From contig JASFOS010000013.1 in NCBI GenBank assembly GCA_050116415.1, positions 1 to 26,411 of the forward strand: a stretch of DNA of 26,411 bases, read 5' to 3'. How positions within the stretch are numbered: position 1 is the first letter of the stretch; each line of letters opens with the position of its first letter. Below are positions 23,717 through 26,411 of this stretch, piece after piece. The position numbers and the translations under genes are program-made. The stretch comes from JARRJY01 sp050116415. Lineage in GTDB: Bacteria > Pseudomonadota > Gammaproteobacteria > UBA6429 > Thiohalophilaceae. The notes beneath the pieces were generated by a model. It was given only the letters and a program-made list of their open reading frames with translations. It did no database searches and was not told the origin of the DNA.

Positions 23717-24417
23717 GACGGCAGGTTGGGGTTAAACTTGTAACCCACGCCCCACACGGTGAGGATATAGTGTGGCTGTGCTGGCTTTTGTTCAATTTTG
23801 CTGCGCAAGCGGTTGATATGCGAATTGACAGTATGTTCATAGCCATCATGACCATAGCCCCACACGCTATCCAGAAGTTGCAACCGGGAGAAGACACGCC
23901 CCGGGTTTTGAGTGAATTTAAGCAACAGGTCAAACTCTTTTGCTGTCAGGTCAATATTCTTGTTGTCTACCGTGACCTGGCGATTTTCAGTTTCGATACA
24001 CAGCTCACCAAATTTCAGTACCTGTTGTTGCTCAACGTGTGAGAAAGCATCATCGCGACGAAACTGGGCTTTGACCCGTGCGACCAGTTCGCGAATGCTA
24101 AAGGGCTTGGTGATGTAATCATCAGCACCGATTTCAAGCCCGGTGATGCGGTCCTGTTCGGAGGATTTTGAGGTAAGAATCAGTACCGGGGTATACTGCG
24201 ATTGTTTTCTAATCCGTCGGCAAACTTCCAGGCCATCCAGGTTGGGTAACATCAGATCAAGGATTATCAGGTCGAAATGGCGCTGCTGAATTTCGTGGAT
24301 GGCCGATAAGCCATCGGTAATGATCATGGCGTGGCAGCCCATATCCGCCAGGTGTATACGTATCAGCCTGGCAATATCCTCATTATCTTCAACGATAAGT
24401 ACGTTTTTCAATGACAT
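23713..24417 (-). CDS. OmpR-family response regulator
   Basis: The product has 234 residues. The receiver domain covers 1-120, with acidic D11/D14 region (VLIVEDNEDIARLI), phosphoacceptor D54 (LIILDLMLPNLDGLEV), T82/S83 (LILTSKSSEQDR) and K104 (DDYITKPFSIREL). A winged-helix DNA-binding domain covers about 130-230 (LTAKEFDLLLKFTQNPGRVF, HINRLRSKIEQ, TVWGVGYKF). This ATG matches the usual N-terminus of the family; its purine-rich AAAGGG lies unusually close to the start codon. Longer starts (TTG at 24462) are less likely. It is the first gene of a two-gene operon with the kinase. Three TGATWAGT repeats upstream suggest autoregulation. Confidence 0.93.
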   Translation of the reverse strand: MSLKNVLIVEDNEDIARLIRIHLADMGCHAMIITDGLSAIHEIQQRHFDLIILDLMLPNLDGLEVCRRIRKQSQYTPVLILTSKSSEQDRITGLEIGADDYITKPFSIRELVARVKAQFRRDDAFSHVEQQQVLKFGELCIETENRQVTVDNKNIDLTAKEFDLLLKFTQNPGRVFSRLQLLDSVWGYGHDGYEHTVNSHINRLRSKIEQKPAQPHYILTVWGVGYKFNPNLPS

Positions 24418-24463
24418 CCCTTTACTATAATAATTAAAAATCACAAAACTTTCACATGCCAAG

Positions 24464-24503
24464 TGATTAGTAAAGTAAACACCTGATAAGTTCCCTGATT
24501 AGT
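24464..24503. promoter_or_regulatory. Three TGATWAGT direct repeats upstream of the response regulator
   Basis: TGATTAGT (24464-24471), TGATAAGT (24484-24491) and TGATTAGT (24496-24503) are direct copies starting 20 and 12 bp apart, roughly whole helical turns. OmpR/PhoB-type regulators bind direct repeats at about 10-11 bp spacing, so this is a candidate autoregulatory site, 47-86 bp before the start codon. The rest of the gap to the fccB terminator (24504-24621) is AT-rich with nothing else recognised. Confidence 0.4.
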
Positions 24504-24621
24504 CACAGGCTTATTGGAAATGCAGTTCGAGAATAAAATTTATATATTAGTATCAAGTAATAGATTGATTTTTATGCTGTTGCAACAGAAATTGACAATG
24601 ATTTAAAGAGATTTATATCTG

Positions 24622-24651
24622 AAAATAAAAAAGCCAGCTGTACTAGCTGGC
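24622..24651 (-). terminator. Rho-independent terminator of fccAB
   Basis: On the minus strand GCCAGCT pairs perfectly with AGCTGGC (7 bp, 5-nt loop), followed by six T and a further T-rich stretch. It lies 24 bp after the fccB stop. Confidence 0.88.
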
Positions 24652-24674
24652 ATTGTTAATATATTGTGATTAAC

Positions 24675-25964
24675 TTAACCAAATACATCCGAAGTGATAC
24701 TGTCATACCAGCCTTTGGCGTAGCGGGCTTCCAGGTTCCTGAATTCAGCATCTGCCTCTTTGGGGCTGACTCCACCTGAGCCCTCAACCTTGTAAATACC
24801 TTTTTCAGTATTGTGGCGATAGACGGCGGCCACTGAGATACCGTAATCAGGTGCTACCAGGCTGTAACAGGTATTCACATATGACGGATCAGGCATCACC
24901 GTCCCATGGATTGCGGTGACAATGGCGGCGGCACATACCTTACCCTGACTATTGGCGGCAAAGCCCGATTTAGGCATTGCGCCTGCCACACTGGCATCAC
25001 CAATCACATGAATACCTGGCTTGATGGTTGATTCAAAGGTACGTTGGTTGACCGGGCACCAGCCATCATTATTGACCAGTCCTACTTTATGGGCAATCGC
25101 GCCCGCTTTTTGTGGTGGGATAAAATTGATCACATCTGCACGGTGTCGATCGCCCAGTTCTGAATGCAAGGTACGTTTGGGTACATCAACGCGTTCAATG
25201 CGGCCACCGTTGTTACCACTGACCCATTCAATCATCCCAGGATAAAGCTGTTGCCAGCCCTGCATGAACAGGGGTTGCTTGGAAAATTTTTCCTTGGCAT
25301 CAAGAATCAGTATCTTGGACTTGGGTTTATGTTGTTTGAGGTAATGGGCTATCAGGCTGACCCGCTCGTAGGGTCCGGGTGGACAGCGGAACGGGTTACC
25401 GGGTGGGGCAACAATCACTACCCCGCCATCGGGCATGGCTTTCAGCTGGTTACTTAGCAGGATCGTTTGCGGACCACCTTGCCAGGCATGAGGAATGCTT
25501 GAAATATCTTCGACTTGCATACCTTCAACCGCTTCCCAGCGAAAATCGATCCCAGGGGAGAGTACCAAACGATCGAACTCGATAGTTTTCCCGTTATCTA
25601 GTCTTACGGCTTTACCCGCCTCCTCGATGTCGGTAACCATGGCATGTATCACTGTAATACCGCGTTGTTGGTGGGAATCATAGCCGTGGGTGATTGATTC
25701 CAGGTTACGCATATCACCTAGCACAGCATTGCTGAATGGGCAGGTAGTAAAGCGTTTTACCGGTTCTATCAGAGTTACTGATATACGAGGGTCAAATCTT
25801 TTTAAATACTTGGCACAGGTCGCTCCACCAAAACCACCACCAACTATCACTACTCTGGCACTTGCTTTGGCTGCTTTGTTACATGATAGCAAACTGGGAG
25901 CAGCAATCGCTGCACCTGTACCACCTATTAGCTTAAGAAACTTTCTACGATTAATGGTGCTCAT
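24675..25964 (-). CDS. fccB: Sulfide dehydrogenase (flavocytochrome c), flavoprotein subunit
   Basis: The product has 429 residues. It oxidises sulfide in the periplasm and passes electrons to the cytochrome subunit encoded just upstream. A twin-arginine signal (NRRKFLKLIGG, residues 5-15) is followed by the FAD-binding fold RVVIVGGGFGGATCAKYL. C75 in RFTTCPFSNAVLG corresponds to the cysteine that links FAD covalently in flavocytochrome c. C194 (NPFRCPPGPYER) and C303 (DGWCPVNQRTFES) correspond to the redox-active pair that holds sulfur. The second nucleotide motif is GIHVIGDAS. LLSC at 25-28 could be a lipobox, which would anchor the protein to the membrane. An AGGAGG ribosome-binding site precedes the ATG, 12 bp after fccA. 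Confidence 0.95.
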   Translation of the reverse strand: MSTINRRKFLKLIGGTGAAIAAPSLLSCNKAAKASARVVIVGGGFGGATCAKYLKRFDPRISVTLIEPVKRFTTCPFSNAVLGDMRNLESITHGYDSHQQRGITVIHAMVTDIEEAGKAVRLDNGKTIEFDRLVLSPGIDFRWEAVEGMQVEDISSIPHAWQGGPQTILLSNQLKAMPDGGVVIVAPPGNPFRCPPGPYERVSLIAHYLKQHKPKSKILILDAKEKFSKQPLFMQGWQQLYPGMIEWVSGNNGGRIERVDVPKRTLHSELGDRHRADVINFIPPQKAGAIAHKVGLVNNDGWCPVNQRTFESTIKPGIHVIGDASVAGAMPKSGFAANSQGKVCAAAIVTAIHGTVMPDPSYVNTCYSLVAPDYGISVAAVYRHNTEKGIYKVEGSGGVSPKEADAEFRNLEARYAKGWYDSITSDVFG

Positions 25965-25976
25965 GACAGCCTCCTG

Positions 25977-26282
25977 TTAAAGACCAGAAAAATAGTCGGC
26001 AATTAACTGAATTTCTTCGTCACTGTAACCTTTAGCATGTCGTCCCATCACGGTTGATGGTCTACTACCTTGGCGAAAATCCTTTAATGCCTTGGAAATA
26101 AAATCAGATGATTTGCCATTAATACTTGGGATTGCACCCGGGCTTTTGCCATCGGTGCCATGACAGGCAGAACAGGAGTTACTGAGCATAGCACCACGCG
26201 AGACACCTGATGCCTGAAGGTTATTACCAAGTAGTAAAAGGTTCACGATTATCAGTGCTTGCAATGATAATGGAGATTGCAT
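25977..26282 (-). CDS. fccA: Sulfide dehydrogenase cytochrome subunit (monoheme)
   Basis: The product has 101 residues. A signal peptide covers about residues 1-25, followed by one class I cytochrome c domain: heme attachment CSACH at 37-41 and the likely axial methionine M79 in PSTVMGRHAKGYSDEE, ending in a C-terminal helix (EIQLIADYFSGL). It accepts electrons from the FccB flavin in the periplasm. Allochromatium FccA has two heme domains of about 20 kDa; this is the shorter, single-heme type. The ribosome-binding site AGGAGGT is near perfect. It is the first gene of the fccAB operon, with an Fnr-type box 96 bp upstream and a possible -10 TATTTA (complement of 26355-26360). Confidence 0.92.
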   Translation of the reverse strand: MQSPLSLQALIIVNLLLLGNNLQASGVSRGAMLSNSCSACHGTDGKSPGAIPSINGKSSDFISKALKDFRQGSRPSTVMGRHAKGYSDEEIQLIADYFSGL

Positions 26283-26377
26283 AGGACACCTCCTGGTAAA
26301 AAAAGAGTGGTAGTACGAAAAATCTATGATTAGTAAAGGAAGGATAGCTGAGTTTAAATAATTTAACAGATAGAAGC

Positions 26378-26391
26378 TTGATACAGGTCAA
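26378..26391. promoter_or_regulatory. Fnr-type box TTGATACAGGTCAA
   Basis: The site matches TTGAT-N4-ATCAA at 9 of 10 positions, centred about 102 bp before the fccA ATG, nearly the same distance as the box before the DsrC-like gene. -10 candidates TTTAAA or TATTTA on the minus strand are centred 27-29 bp downstream of the box centre. Confidence 0.55.
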
Positions 26392-26411
26392 CTAATTATT
26401 AACAAATGTAA

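Overview
The window reads as chromosome of a sulfur-oxidising gammaproteobacterium. The evidence is a flavocytochrome c sulfide dehydrogenase pair (fccAB), an ETHE1-type persulfide dioxygenase, an exported DsrE-family protein and a DsrC/TusE-like protein, alongside typical gammaproteobacterial genes (htpX, nhaA, a second-type elongation factor G, selO). No tRNA, rRNA, CRISPR array, insertion sequence or phage gene was found.

Layout. 1-640 (minus): an exported DsrE-family protein followed by the start of another exported protein that runs off the window. 891-2959 (plus): a zinc metallopeptidase overlapping an ATP-grasp ligase by 4 bp. 2971-8271 (minus): a Crp/Fnr regulator, then a same-strand run of DsrC-like protein, coiled-coil stress protein, persulfide dioxygenase, MFS transporter and NhaA antiporter. 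8699-9583 (plus): htpX, convergent with a selO pseudogene that has lost its middle. 10338-15027 (plus): a two-gene lipid operon, an acyl-CoA synthetase and an ACP + fatty-acyl-AMP ligase + PlsC acyltransferase fusion. 15230-17662: a small exported protein divergent from a CadC-like winged-helix/TPR regulator, followed by the collapsed remnant of a second copy of that regulator. 17665-21412: a DUF418 membrane protein divergent from a stand-alone EF-G. 21496-24417 (minus): a spondin-domain exported protein and a two-component system. 24675-26282 (minus): fccA-fccB.

How the parts may work together. Four intergenic sites match the Fnr-type consensus TTGAT-N4-ATCAA, one perfectly and three with a single mismatch. 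They lie upstream of the dsrE-like gene, the dsrC-like run, the acyl-ligase operon and fccAB. The window also encodes a Crp/Fnr protein with the E-SVSR recognition helix expected for such sites and without the cysteines of an oxygen-sensing Fe-S cluster. I infer a local regulon joining periplasmic sulfide oxidation, persulfide handling and a lipid-modifying operon. Other notable points are the cysteine-free DsrC-like protein, the peptidase/ligase pair, the ACP-FAAL-PlsC fusion, two genes each reduced to their two ends by internal deletion, and a hairpin covering the ribosome-binding site of the spondin gene.
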